A DNA stretch of 64,000 nucleotides. Origin: Suilimivivens sp009774465 (lineage in GTDB: Bacteria; Bacillota; Clostridia; Lachnospirales; Lachnospiraceae). The notes under the pieces are model-generated. The model had not been told where the DNA came from, did not search any database, and was given only the letters and a program-made list of their open reading frames with translations. Of this stretch, positions 44,454-54,095 are shown in pieces (the stretch's first letter is position 1; each line of letters opens with the position of its first letter). Position numbers and translations under genes: made by a program. Where the stretch lies: NCBI GenBank assembly GCA_947382645.1, contig CANDAE010000014.1, forward strand, positions 35,436-99,435. The letters are read 5' to 3'.

Positions 44454-45611
44454 TTATATCACATGCAGCAAAGAACCAACAGAGGACAGCAGCGATCCGG
44501 CAATCACAAGAAACTGAAAGGGAAGTGTGCCAAGACCACCGCAGATGGTGCTTTGACCGGTGCGTTTGCGGGAGCGGTTATAGGCAATGATAATTCCCAC
44601 GCCTGTTAAAATCTGAACTACCCCTGCAAGGCGGGTAAATCCCACAAAGCTTTGCACGCCCAGCAAGGCAATAAACAGGCAGGGAAGGGTTGAGACAAGC
44701 CAGCTGATCTGTTTTTTCCATTTGGTTTGCTCGTGGACAATGTCACGTAAGTTTAAGGTATTTGCCCAAAAGGAAGTAGAAAGCGCCAGCAGGGAAAATA
44801 CATAGCCCACAACGCTAACCCAGCCCCCAAGATGAAGGGATAAATCAACTAAAGCGCCATTTTCCGAGATATTTTTCCCTGCGCCAAGCAAAGTCATAAA
44901 GGTAATCAGCAGGATAAGAGCTACATTGATACCTGTGCCAAGAGCGATAGAACCCTGTATTTTTTTCCGGTCGCCATTTAATCCCTTTACTGCCTGCGGA
45001 ACAGACATAACAGCGGAAAGAGAAAAAGCAGCCATACTGTATAACGCCAGCACGTTGCTGCCGGCAATAAAGGTACATGGAAGAGGACTGATATCGGATA
45101 AAAGAGTGGCAACAAAGAGAACTCCGATTACACCCACCATAGAAAACACTGCGATTTTTTCGCAGATTCCAACGAATTTCATGCCAATATAAACCACACT
45201 TGCAGCAAGCAGGTAATAAAGAACCATGCCTAATGCAGAGGGAAGAGAAAACCATGCGGAAAAAACAGCAGCGGCACCGGCAATAAAGCCGCTGACATTA
45301 ACCAGTACGGAAAAGCCCAGAAAACCAAAAGCAATCCATGTGGCAAGGGTTTTCAGCTTTCCTGTAAACAATTCTTTTTCAAAGCATTTGATAAATTGTG
45401 CGCCATTGTTATTATAGGATAGCTCAGCAATCATAAAATGCATGATCAGATTAATCAGGTAAGCTAAAAGGACAATCCATACAAAGTCCTGCCAGCGGTT
45501 GCGGGAAGCTAAATAAGGCACCGCCAGAATGCCGGAACCGACGCCATGACCTACAATGATACTGGTGGCTTCCATAAAAGTCAGCCTGGATTCGCTTGTG
45601 ATTTCACTCAT
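44454..45611 (-). CDS. Amino acid permease of the AAAP/HAAAP type
   Basis: A 385-residue integral membrane protein with about eleven helices. The N-terminus EATSIIVGHGVGSGILAVPY is the substrate-binding first helix of amino-acid transporters in the aromatic/hydroxy amino-acid permease group. GVCEKIAVFSMVG-like and GTGINVALIL stretches are further helices. It probably imports an amino acid by proton symport. GAGG precedes the ATG. It starts the minus-strand run that continues with the APH-family and phosphatase-like genes. Confidence 0.82.
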   Translation of the reverse strand: MSEITSESRLTFMEATSIIVGHGVGSGILAVPYLASRNRWQDFVWIVLLAYLINLIMHFMIAELSYNNNGAQFIKCFEKELFTGKLKTLATWIAFGFLGFSVLVNVSGFIAGAAAVFSAWFSLPSALGMVLYYLLAASVVYIGMKFVGICEKIAVFSMVGVIGVLFVATLLSDISPLPCTFIAGSNVLALYSMAAFSLSAVMSVPQAVKGLNGDRKKIQGSIALGTGINVALILLITFMTLLGAGKNISENGALVDLSLHLGGWVSVVGYVFSLLALSTSFWANTLNLRDIVHEQTKWKKQISWLVSTLPCLFIALLGVQSFVGFTRLAGVVQILTGVGIIIAYNRSRKRTGQSTICGGLGTLPFQFLVIAGSLLSSVGSLLHVI

Positions 45612-45712
45612 AAAAACCTCATTCCGGAGCGGTTCGTCTTTTGCTCCATAGTTTTTCTATCTTTTAATAATATATCATAAAGGTCAGGGTGAAACAACAG
45701 CGACAATAATTC

Positions 45713-45862
45713 CTATTCTTCTCCTCCCGGGCCATCCTTTCTTGGAACTTCATCAGGAATAATATTGATGGGAAGATCTTCCTGTGGGATATTGCCATCA
45801 TCATAGGAATTTGCTGGCTGCTGGCCATTGGGATAAGTGTCGATTCTTTTTTCTTTTTCCAT
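45713..45862 (-). CDS. Small conserved-looking acidic protein, 49 residues
   Basis: The frame MEKEKRIDTYPNGQQPANSY... ends in LPINIIPDEVPRKDGPGGEE. The run PINIIPDEVPRKDGPGG resembles a short tail I recall from many small Firmicutes hypotheticals. It starts 248 bases before the BlaI gene on the other strand. The ribosome site is weak (AGG, 13 bases upstream). The function is unknown. Confidence 0.55.
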   Translation of the reverse strand: MEKEKRIDTYPNGQQPANSYDDGNIPQEDLPINIIPDEVPRKDGPGGEE

Positions 45863-46038
45863 TTTTCTTTAACCTATTCTCCGCACTGCTCCATTTTAAA
45901 AGCATGTTGCGATGAGTTTCCTTTCTATATTGTTCTTTTCACAGTGTTTCCATAAGATGGAAAATTATACAGACATTTCCGGAATCTGAAAATTGATTTC
46001 TGCGACAGTTAGTGCTTACAACAGCCAGGCTTTACAAG

Positions 46039-46087
46039 TTGACATCTCGCATTAGGTATGCTATTTTTAAATTAGGCAAATGCCTAA
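46039..46087 (+). promoter_or_regulatory. Promoter and BlaI-type operator
   Basis: TTGACA (46039-46044) and TATTTT (46062-46067) have a 17-base spacer. The palindrome TTAGGC-AAAT-GCCTAA (46072-46087) covers the predicted start. A partial copy, ATTAGGTATGC, lies in the spacer. It is a natural site for autorepression by the BlaI-like protein encoded next. The preceding 170 bases show nothing else clear. Confidence 0.65.
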
Positions 46088-46110
46088 AATAAAAGAAAGG
46101 TATCAATACA

Positions 46111-46491
46111 ATGAAAAAACTGCCAGATGGAGAACTGGAATTAATGATGATTATATGGGAGGCAGAAGGGGCTGTTTCCCGCATTGAAATTGAGGAAAAG
46201 ATGGATGCTGACAAATCTTTAACAGCAGGAACAATTCTTTCTTATTTGTCAAGGCTTGAGGAAAAGGGATTCGTTGAGCGGGAAAAGAGAGGAAAGATGA
46301 ATTATTACCGCCCGCTGGTGGAAAAAAGGCTTTATTTGAAGGAAACAGGGAAAAGTATTTTAAAGAAAATGTTTGGCGGTTCCTTAAGCAATTTTGCAAC
46401 AGCGCTTTATGATGGAGAAGAATTGAGCAATCAGGATATAGAGGAACTGCGCCGGTTTCTGGAGAGTAAAAAGGGGGATGATGCTTTATGA
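46111..46491 (+). CDS. BlaI/MecI/CopY-family transcriptional repressor
   Basis: A 126-residue winged-helix repressor. LPDGELELMMIIWEAEGAVS is the usual opening, LTAGTILSYLSRLEEKGFVE is the recognition helix and wing, and the C-terminal helices form the dimer. In this family a partner M56 peptidase cleaves the repressor at a site in the dimer domain and frees the promoter; the M56 gene lies two genes downstream. Its stop overlaps the next ATG by four bases. Confidence 0.92.
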   Translation: MKKLPDGELELMMIIWEAEGAVSRIEIEEKMDADKSLTAGTILSYLSRLEEKGFVEREKRGKMNYYRPLVEKRLYLKETGKSILKKMFGGSLSNFATALYDGEELSNQDIEELRRFLESKKGDDAL

Positions 46492-48143
46492 ATTATTTGC
46501 CTGGAGTTTTGAAAAATCTTTTTTCGGGGAAAAGAGGCAGATGGGGATATGGCGTGATGCTTTTGCTTGTAGTGGCCATGATTGCCGGAACCGGATTGAT
46601 TTCTGCCACCAAAGGGGAGGCGGAAACAAACCTGGGTTCGGATGGAACAGGCGCAGAACTCAAAGGAACAGGTGGTGAGGAGCAGGCAGATACAGGCCTG
46701 GAGGGAGCGGAACTACAGAATTTTCTGGTGGAGGATTACGAGGATCTGCATATCGGGGAGCCATTTCAGATAGAAAATTATTACATTACCAATCTTTCTC
46801 TGGTAGGAATTTATTTTTTTATTGATGAGGAGGGAAACCTATGGGGCTGTGGAGATAACAACTGTGGCCAGCTTGGCATTGGCAGAAAGACAACTTACCT
46901 GGATACGGAAGATGGCAGTGTAAGTATTGATGAACCCCAGAAGATTGCAGAAAATGTGGTGCATGTGGATGCCAGTAATTTTTCCGGTTCCTTTACCATT
47001 TTTCTCACCAAAGATGGAAAGCTGTATGGGATGGGAGCAAACATGAACGGGCTGATGGGAATGGAGGTGCCGAAGGACTTTAATTATTTGTGGAACCCTG
47101 AACAAACTACTGCGGACCGGCCTGTGCTTCTTATGGAGGATGTGCGCTATGCCAGATGTGGAATGGGCTCTATTGTGGCATTGAAGGAGGATGGAAGCGT
47201 CTGGTACTGGGGCGGAATTTATACTACCACTTCCATTACAGGAAATCAAACGCAAGGATGTGTATATACCAAACCTCATGTGATGATGGTAGATGCGGTT
47301 TACGTGACCAGCGGTTTCTTTACAATGGCGGCTATTAAGGAGGACGGAAGTTTATGGACATGGGGGAATAACAGCTTTGGCTCCTGCGGTGTGGACTCGG
47401 GAGACAGAGATTTTATTGAGGAGCCGGTGAAGGCGGCGGAAGAGGTAAAGATGGTGTGGTTTGACCAGATACGCAACAATTCTTACAGTACTTGTTTGAT
47501 GAGAGATATAAAGGGACAATGCCAGTACACCAGTTCCACCTTTATAGAAAAAAAGGATGGAACCCTTTGGGCCTGTGGGCCGGATGTGATGGGGGAAGGG
47601 CGGCAGGGAAAGACTTATCAGCTTTATGGTGATCTATGGGAGCCGCAGGTTGCTAATTTTACCAATGTGTTTAATCCTGTCAGGGTAAGTGAAATGAATC
47701 ATAATCCCAATTTACTGCTTGCGGAATGTGAGTTTGGATGGAATGAGGAAGAGCTGCTTTCCTATTTGGACTCAATTGGAATGGAGTATGTGGAAATGGA
47801 AACCGCAGATGAAGATGGCAGCAACAGGCAGCATTATTATTGGGATAGCAATTACTGTTATTTGTTTATGATGAATGAGCAGGAACAATTAGCCCAGATT
47901 CAGTCCTTTTATGGGGGCAGCAGGGATGGAAAGCTTTCCATTGGCATGAGCAGAAAAGAGGCGGAGGAAATTTTAGGGGAAAGCTATGAGAAAAAGGATT
48001 TTCCAGATAATGATGATTATGAGGAATTCTATTACCGGACGGAAGACAGGTATTATGTGCTTTGTTTTTATAAAGGGAAGCTGGAGCGAATTGATGAGAG
48101 TTTGTATTCACCGGAAGAATATATGACAGCTAGAATAGTTTAA
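46488..48143 (+). CDS. Membrane-anchored RCC1-repeat protein
   Basis: A 551-residue protein with an N-terminal signal-anchor helix (about residues 22-41) and an extracellular part. Five or more RCC1-like blades are visible: EGNLWGCGDNNCGQLGIG, KDGKLYGMGANMNGLMGM, EDGSVWYWGG, EDGSLWTWGNNSFGSCG and KDGTLWACGPDVMG. A C-terminal domain (about 440-551) resembles lipoprotein outer-surface folds, with KLSIGMSRKEAEEILG. It is co-translated with the BlaI repressor. A role as the surface sensor of the cassette is inferred. Confidence 0.85.
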   Translation: MNYLPGVLKNLFSGKRGRWGYGVMLLLVVAMIAGTGLISATKGEAETNLGSDGTGAELKGTGGEEQADTGLEGAELQNFLVEDYEDLHIGEPFQIENYYITNLSLVGIYFFIDEEGNLWGCGDNNCGQLGIGRKTTYLDTEDGSVSIDEPQKIAENVVHVDASNFSGSFTIFLTKDGKLYGMGANMNGLMGMEVPKDFNYLWNPEQTTADRPVLLMEDVRYARCGMGSIVALKEDGSVWYWGGIYTTTSITGNQTQGCVYTKPHVMMVDAVYVTSGFFTMAAIKEDGSLWTWGNNSFGSCGVDSGDRDFIEEPVKAAEEVKMVWFDQIRNNSYSTCLMRDIKGQCQYTSSTFIEKKDGTLWACGPDVMGEGRQGKTYQLYGDLWEPQVANFTNVFNPVRVSEMNHNPNLLLAECEFGWNEEELLSYLDSIGMEYVEMETADEDGSNRQHYYWDSNYCYLFMMNEQEQLAQIQSFYGGSRDGKLSIGMSRKEAEEILGESYEKKDFPDNDDYEEFYYRTEDRYYVLCFYKGKLERIDESLYSPEEYMTARIV

Positions 48144-48175
48144 ATGATAGATGCAGGTAAAGATTGGAGAAGAAA

Positions 48176-50521
48176 ATGAGCGGTAGATGGAAGAAAATAA
48201 TCTGGGCGCTTTTGATGGTGCAAATGTGTCTGGTTCATGTTTTTATTTTGCGGAGAATCAGGTATACCGCAGATTATTTGTGGTATCGGGTTTGTGGAAA
48301 AGTCGGCCTGCCTTATGTTTTTTATGATAAAGGATTTACTCTTGTGGTGCTTGGCATGACTTTGGTCAGTATGCTTATGGTGCTGATTTACTTTGTGAAT
48401 TACCGGAAATTCAGAGTAAAGTGTATTAACGGTATTGTACAGGTGGAGGAAGCTGTTATCAGGCAGAAACTGGAAGAGGCGTGTATGCGGGCCGGAGTTA
48501 AACAGGCGGACAGAAAAGTTATTTATAAAAACAGTGAAATTGCTGCCCCTTTTGTGCTTGGATTTTATCAGCCGGTGATTCTTCTGCCGGAATGGATATG
48601 CGGTTTAACTACAGGAGAAGTGGAAAGTACTGGGGCTGACGGGATTGCAGAGGGCGCGGAAGAAAAATCGGCCGCCTTGCCAGAAGAAATGCTTGATGCA
48701 CTTTTGCTTCACGAGTGTGTGCACATCCGGCATAAAGATACCTGGTACAAGTTATTTCTGTTTTTATGTAATGCTATTTGCTGGTATAATCCTTTGGCCT
48801 ATCTGATTCGGGGAATCAGCGGCAGGGATATAGAGATTGACTGTGATGAAGCTGTGGTATCAGGGCGTGGAAAAGAAGAACGGGCAGCTTACGGACAGTT
48901 TTTAATCGACAGTCTGGAAAAAATGCAGACAAGGGAATATGTTTATTCTGTCTTTTTCAGTGCAGGTAAAAGTGTGATGAAGGCGCGGATTGCCGCGATT
49001 ATGGAGGAGAAAAGGCCCTATAATGCGATTGCCGGGCTGGCAGTAATTCTTTTGGCTCTGCAAACGGTTCTTATAATAGGAAGTTCCGGCAGGAAGGTAG
49101 TGGAGCAGGTAAAGGAGCAGCAGGCACTGGAAAATATTTATGATGGATACGAAAAGCCGGAATCTTTTACGCAAAAGGCACTTGAAGCTATGCTGGCGCT
49201 TAAGCCGGCGGCGGAGGATTCTTATTATCAGGATTTAATGACGCTGCCCTATGATGGCATGGACAGTTTCGACGAACTGCCTTATGAGGCCGAAGGCCCC
49301 TGGCAGGTCAGGCTGAAAGAGCCCAGACATTATGCAGACAGTATTGATAAATTGATATATCGTTACTTAAATTATGACAGAGATCAGGTTGCTGCAAGCG
49401 GGGTTTCTCTGGAAGATTCGGGCGGCTATACAGGGATGGAGATTGTTTACTGGAGGATATTATCAGGAGATCAGAGGGAATTTGTCTTTGCGGCAATTGT
49501 CAGGGAATTTCTTCCTGATGACGATAAGGGAGAAGAAAGGGTGCCTTTCTTTGGACAGGTACAGATGGCGGACGGATACTATTACGCTTATTATCCTGTG
49601 GCAGTTCACGTGAAGATGGTAAAGGATTATGTTTTTGAACTCCGGGGAATTACCCAAATGGCTGAGAGTGTAGAGGCATTTAAGGCGGCTTATCCGGAAA
49701 AGGACTACAGCGACATTCCAACTTTTGCAGGAAAACCGGAGGAGGAGCGAAACCCGGCTTATGAAACCCGGACAAGCGGCGGCGTGCTTGAAATAAGGAA
49801 AACGGAGCAGGAAGAATGGGAGACGGTGCCGGTAACTTTAGAGGAACTTTTTACCAGAGGAGATGGAATGGATGGAACCCTTACCCGCCTGCAGGATGGC
49901 AGTTATCAGTGTGATGAAATAAAGCAGATTTTTGCTTACGGAGGAAGTGGAAGCTGGGGAGGAAGTTCCCCGCTGCCTGTAAGTGTGGTCTATTATGATG
50001 AGGCGGCAGGCGCCTATCGCAGCAGTGTGGTGACCAATACCAGAAACTTTGGTTCTGTAAGGAGAATTTTTGTATCTTTTCCGGAAAATGCAGAAAAAGG
50101 ATATCTGGTGATTACCAGTGACCGGACTATGTGGCAGGAATATACTACCTGTTTTGTTACAGAAGACGGAGGGAAAAACTGGCGGGAATGTCTGATTGGA
50201 GAGGGAGGTGAGTTAATGTCTCATTCCCTGACTACCGATATGCGGTTTATTGATAACGAGGTTGGTTTTATTACCATAAGGGATTCGGAGGAACCTTTTG
50301 TGATACGAACAGGGGATGGGGGAGCATCATGGAGTGAGGTTAAATTTGATGAACTGCAGGAATATTATTCTATGGCCTATGCGCCCTTTTTTGAAAAGGG
50401 AAAATGGACGATGGATATCAGCATAGAAGGAAAAAGTATAGATGGAGGGGTAAAGGCAAGGTATGTCACAGAAGATTTGGGAGAAACCTGGCAGTTCCAG
50501 GGATTTGTGCTGCGGCAGTGA
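48176..50521 (+). CDS. BlaR1-type M56 peptidase fused to Asp-box repeats
   Basis: A 781-residue membrane protein. Three or four N-terminal helices surround an M56 domain, with LLHECVHIRHKDTWYK holding the HExxH zinc site and EIDCDEAVVSG the third ligand. A further helix near residue 290 leads to a large extracellular part that ends with BNR/Asp-box-like turns (TEDGGKNWREC, TGDGGASWSEV, TEDLGETWQF). Family members cleave BlaI on sensing a ligand. ATG 48176 has GGAGAA. Fusion of an M56 domain to sialidase-like repeats is unusual. Confidence 0.88.
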   Translation: MSGRWKKIIWALLMVQMCLVHVFILRRIRYTADYLWYRVCGKVGLPYVFYDKGFTLVVLGMTLVSMLMVLIYFVNYRKFRVKCINGIVQVEEAVIRQKLEEACMRAGVKQADRKVIYKNSEIAAPFVLGFYQPVILLPEWICGLTTGEVESTGADGIAEGAEEKSAALPEEMLDALLLHECVHIRHKDTWYKLFLFLCNAICWYNPLAYLIRGISGRDIEIDCDEAVVSGRGKEERAAYGQFLIDSLEKMQTREYVYSVFFSAGKSVMKARIAAIMEEKRPYNAIAGLAVILLALQTVLIIGSSGRKVVEQVKEQQALENIYDGYEKPESFTQKALEAMLALKPAAEDSYYQDLMTLPYDGMDSFDELPYEAEGPWQVRLKEPRHYADSIDKLIYRYLNYDRDQVAASGVSLEDSGGYTGMEIVYWRILSGDQREFVFAAIVREFLPDDDKGEERVPFFGQVQMADGYYYAYYPVAVHVKMVKDYVFELRGITQMAESVEAFKAAYPEKDYSDIPTFAGKPEEERNPAYETRTSGGVLEIRKTEQEEWETVPVTLEELFTRGDGMDGTLTRLQDGSYQCDEIKQIFAYGGSGSWGGSSPLPVSVVYYDEAAGAYRSSVVTNTRNFGSVRRIFVSFPENAEKGYLVITSDRTMWQEYTTCFVTEDGGKNWRECLIGEGGELMSHSLTTDMRFIDNEVGFITIRDSEEPFVIRTGDGGASWSEVKFDELQEYYSMAYAPFFEKGKWTMDISIEGKSIDGGVKARYVTEDLGETWQFQGFVLRQ

Positions 50522-50555
50522 AAGGAAATCGGCAGAAAAGCTTTGGAAAAAGAAA

Positions 50556-51710
50556 ATGCACGGGGAAATGTTCTGTCGTTTTTTCTGCCGGCCTCTTTCT
50601 CTGGCTTTGGGCGGTATGATCTGGTTTCATCTTTATTCATTGTGCCAGTTTGGGCGTGTCCGGAAGAATCTGCCCATATTGCTTTTATGCGGTGTGGTTT
50701 TTCTTGCTTTATGTATCCGCTGGGCGGTCACATGCCATAGACTTGGAAAAGGAAGTCTGCCCTTTTTGTTTCAGGAGATTTTTATAAAAGATGACCGGAT
50801 TACATTAAGGCTCAATGACTACAGCGTTGATTTTTCCCTTAAGGACATTGTATATTACCGGATGGATAAAAAGTATTGTTCTATTGCAGTGAAGAAAGGC
50901 AGTTTTTATCTGCTTTCCTGTCAGGGGGAAAACAGGGAATTTGTTAAACTGAAACTGTCGGCAGTAAAGTTGTATCGGCGCTGTCTGTTTCGGGTGCAGG
51001 TGATAACCGGCTGGATTGTAATCAGCCTGATTGGCGCAGGGCTGGTAGTAAGAAGTGCAATTCCCTACAATGGCAAACTGTCATGGTATCTTTACCAGAT
51101 TAAAAATACCAGAAATGTTGTTTTGGTTCACGATAACATTTATGAAGATAAGCTGACGGGAATTTTGGAGGACGTGGAGCAGAAAGTACAACTGCCGGAA
51201 ACGCTCTGCCTTGCAACCAGCTTTTCCCTGCACTTTAGGCCGGATGGAAAAATAATCCGTTTTGATACCATGATAAAAGGATTTGATGAAGAGGGCAATT
51301 ACGTGGACAGCTATCTGATTTCCTATGACGCAGATAAGTCGGACAAAATCAGGATAGACTTACATGGCGTTACGGATGGTATCTATGAAGAAGAAAAAGA
51401 TTTTACCATGCTGATAGAAGGAATGGAGGCAGTGCCAATCAGGCAGACCGTGGGCAGATGGCAGGAAGAAGAATATGGAATTTTATATTATGGATGGCGG
51501 GAGTTTGATTCCTTTGAGGAAAATATCATTTATCTAAGCGGTGGCAGGGAGATCATAGATGCGAAGGATACCATTTTGGCCTATCCGGGGGATTGGAAGT
51601 ACAGCGGTTACAGTATTTCTGTTTATTGCCCAAATGATAGAAATATAGCGCCTTATCGATATTTATATTTGCCGGATGAGATGTTTGAGGAGTTGAAATG
51701 GTGGATTTGA
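50556..51710 (+). CDS. Membrane protein of the BlaI/M56 cassette
   Basis: A 384-residue protein. Three helices (at roughly residues 10-28, 36-54 and 143-165) bracket a PH-like domain (FIKDDRITLRLNDYSVDFSL). An extracellular C-terminal domain has no recognised motif. ATG 50556 gives a sensible N-terminus; the open frame extends back into the M56 gene. It starts about 35 bases after the M56 stop and is probably part of the same transcript. The function is unknown. Confidence 0.7.
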   Translation: MHGEMFCRFFCRPLSLALGGMIWFHLYSLCQFGRVRKNLPILLLCGVVFLALCIRWAVTCHRLGKGSLPFLFQEIFIKDDRITLRLNDYSVDFSLKDIVYYRMDKKYCSIAVKKGSFYLLSCQGENREFVKLKLSAVKLYRRCLFRVQVITGWIVISLIGAGLVVRSAIPYNGKLSWYLYQIKNTRNVVLVHDNIYEDKLTGILEDVEQKVQLPETLCLATSFSLHFRPDGKIIRFDTMIKGFDEEGNYVDSYLISYDADKSDKIRIDLHGVTDGIYEEEKDFTMLIEGMEAVPIRQTVGRWQEEEYGILYYGWREFDSFEENIIYLSGGREIIDAKDTILAYPGDWKYSGYSISVYCPNDRNIAPYRYLYLPDEMFEELKWWI

Positions 51711-51731
51711 AAAAAGGTGTTGCTAAAAAAC

Positions 51732-51770
51732 TTGCGACTCATTTAAAATAGTAATACAGATTAGTCGCAA
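51732..51770. other. Inverted repeat before the ABC-F gene
   Basis: TTGCGACT (51732-51739) and AGTCGCAA (51763-51770) are exact inverted repeats 23 bases apart, followed by an AT-rich TATAAT at 51777-51782. It may end the M56-cassette transcript or act as an operator of the ABC-F promoter; neither is decisive. Confidence 0.35.
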
Positions 51771-51804
51771 AATATTTATAATAATTTATGAATTGGAAGG
51801 CAAC

Positions 51805-53658
51805 ATGAACATTTTAACCATAGACAACATAACAAAATCATTTGGAGACAGGCCTTTATTTGATCGTACTTCCTTTTACCTGCAGGAAGGGGAAAAGGTG
51901 GGTATCATTGGAATTAACGGAACAGGCAAATCCACCCTTCTTAAAATGATGGCAGGTTTGGAGGAACCGGACGAGGGAAGCATTACCAGGGCGAATCATG
52001 TGGTGTGCAGTTATCTGCCCCAGCATCCTCTGTTTCAGGAAAAGGATACTGTTATTGAAGCGGTCAGGAGAAGATGTGGAGCTGACGAATCACAGATAAA
52101 GTCCATGCTGACCAGACTGGGAGTAACGGATTTTGAGGCGGTATGCGGTGCCTTATCCGGCGGGCAGCGAAAGCGTCTGGCATTGGTGGCAGCCCTTTTA
52201 GAGCCTTCCGATCTGCTGATTTTGGATGAGCCTACCAATCATTTGGACCATGATATGGCCCAGTGGCTGGAAGAACAGTTGAAAAGTTATGCCGGAGCAG
52301 TCGTTATGGTTACCCATGACCGCTATTTTTTAGACAGCGTGTCAAACCGTATTGTGGAGATTGACAAGGGAAAAATCTATTCCTACCAGGCAGGTTATGC
52401 AGGTTTTTTGGAGCTGAAAGCAGCCAGAGAGGAAGCAGCGCTTGCAAGTGAGAGGAAACGAAAGTCTATCTTAAGGAAAGAACTTGAATGGGTGAAAAGA
52501 GGAGCCAGAGCCCGCACCACCAAGCAGAAAGCCAGATTAGAGCGATATGAAGAGTTGAAAAATGCTTCTGCACCGGCGGCGGATGGAAAAGTGGAAATCA
52601 GTTCTGTTTCCAGCAGGCTCGGAAAAACCACTGTGGAAATTGACCATATCAGCAAAGCCTATGGAGATAAAGTGCTGATCAGGGATTTTTCCTATATCTT
52701 TTTAAAGAATGACAGAGTCGGTTTTATCGGCTCAAATGGCTGTGGAAAGACTACTTTAATGAAAATCCTCACAGGAGAAATTCTTCCTGATAAAGGAGAA
52801 ATTGTTTTAGGGCAGACTGTGAAAATTGGATATTATGCTCAGGAGATCGGTGAGATGGAAATGCCTGCCGGCAAGAGGGTGATTGATTATATCAGGGATG
52901 TGGCGGAAAATGTGCAGACGCAGGAAGGAAGCGTGAGCGCTTCCCAGATGCTGGAGCGGTTTTTGTTTGAGGGAAAAGATCAATGTGGCCTTTTAAGCAA
53001 GCTTTCCGGCGGAGAAAAAAGGCGGCTGAATTTGCTGAAAGTACTTATGGGGGCGCCCAATGTGCTGATTTTGGACGAGCCAACCAATGATCTTGATATT
53101 ACCACACTGACCATACTGGAAGATTATCTGGACAGTTTTTCGGGAATTGTAATTACTGTTTCCCATGACCGTTATTTTCTGGACCGGATAGCAAAAAGGA
53201 TCTTTGTCTTTACGAAAGGAGGAGAACTAAAGCAGTATGAGGGCGGCTATACTGATTATAAAATCCGCCTGATGTCAGAAGATGGAGAAGAAAAGGGCAG
53301 GGCGGCAGACGACAGCAAAGATATGGGCAGCAGCAAAGATGCAGATAGTAGCAAAGCGGCAGGCGGCAATAAAGATGGGGAAAACCTCCGTAATAAGAAA
53401 AACAGTTGGAAGGAGCCTTGCAAGAAGCTGAAATTTACTTACAAAGAACAAAAAGATTACGAAGTGATCGAAGGGGAAATTGCAGCACTGGAAGAGAAGA
53501 TCAGCGGTCTGGAACAGCAGATTATGGAAGCAGCTACTGATTTTGTAAAACTAAATGAACTGACAGGACAAAAGCAGCAGGCAGAGCAGGAACTGGAGGA
53601 AAAGATGGACCGGTGGATGTACCTGGAGGATTTAAAAGGGCGGATTGAGGCACAATAA
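51805..53658 (+). CDS. ABC-F family ATPase
   Basis: A 617-residue protein with two ATP-binding domains in tandem and no membrane helices. The first has GINGTGKSTLLK and LSGGQRKRLALVAAL with LLILDEPTNHLD. The second has GSNGCGKTTLMK and LSGGEKRRLNLLKVL with LILDEPTNDLD. The interdomain linker is arginine-rich. A Ser/Asp/Lys-rich stretch (about 500-530) and a C-terminal coiled coil (about 555-617) are Uup-like. ABC-F proteins act on ribosomes. GGAAGG precedes ATG 51805. Antibiotic resistance is possible but not indicated. Confidence 0.92.
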   Translation: MNILTIDNITKSFGDRPLFDRTSFYLQEGEKVGIIGINGTGKSTLLKMMAGLEEPDEGSITRANHVVCSYLPQHPLFQEKDTVIEAVRRRCGADESQIKSMLTRLGVTDFEAVCGALSGGQRKRLALVAALLEPSDLLILDEPTNHLDHDMAQWLEEQLKSYAGAVVMVTHDRYFLDSVSNRIVEIDKGKIYSYQAGYAGFLELKAAREEAALASERKRKSILRKELEWVKRGARARTTKQKARLERYEELKNASAPAADGKVEISSVSSRLGKTTVEIDHISKAYGDKVLIRDFSYIFLKNDRVGFIGSNGCGKTTLMKILTGEILPDKGEIVLGQTVKIGYYAQEIGEMEMPAGKRVIDYIRDVAENVQTQEGSVSASQMLERFLFEGKDQCGLLSKLSGGEKRRLNLLKVLMGAPNVLILDEPTNDLDITTLTILEDYLDSFSGIVITVSHDRYFLDRIAKRIFVFTKGGELKQYEGGYTDYKIRLMSEDGEEKGRAADDSKDMGSSKDADSSKAAGGNKDGENLRNKKNSWKEPCKKLKFTYKEQKDYEVIEGEIAALEEKISGLEQQIMEAATDFVKLNELTGQKQQAEQELEEKMDRWMYLEDLKGRIEAQ

Positions 53659-53738
53659 CTACTTTTAGATAATTGTAAGGAAAATAATAATTATGTATAA
53701 TATAACGAAAGCGTTTAGTGTTGTTAGGAGGTGTCAGG

Positions 53739-54080
53739 ATGCCACAGACAATGTGCAGTTTAATTGATAAATATGTAATTGAGATACAAAAGATTTATGG
53801 AAATTATCTTAGGAAGATCATTTTATATGGTTCTTATGCCCGGGGTGATTTTAAGCCGGATTCGGATGTGGATATTATGATACTTTTGGATATGTCTGAT
53901 TTGGAATTGAAAAAATATAGCCAGCAGCTTTCTTATGTAACGTATGACTTTAATTTGGACAATGAGATTGACATAAAGCCTATCGCTAAAAGTGAGGATC
54001 ATTTTAGAAGGTGGATAGTGAATTACCCTTTTTATGCCAGTATTCAAAAGGAAGGAGTTGTTTTGTATGGCACAGTTTGA
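53739..54080 (+). CDS. MNT-type nucleotidyltransferase
   Basis: A 113-residue minimal nucleotidyltransferase. ILYGSYARGDFKPDSDVDIMI contains the GS...DxD motif, and the third Asp is in EIDIKPI. Such proteins are the antitoxin of MNT-HEPN pairs and AMPylate their HEPN partner. AGGAGGTG precedes ATG 53739. No HEPN gene follows: only an 11-codon frame (54067-54099, MAQFEEAGKV) overlaps its stop before the next gene, perhaps all that remains of the partner. Confidence 0.82.
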   Translation: MPQTMCSLIDKYVIEIQKIYGNYLRKIILYGSYARGDFKPDSDVDIMILLDMSDLELKKYSQQLSYVTYDFNLDNEIDIKPIAKSEDHFRRWIVNYPFYASIQKEGVVLYGTV

Positions 54081-54095
54081 AGAAGCGGGAAAGGT

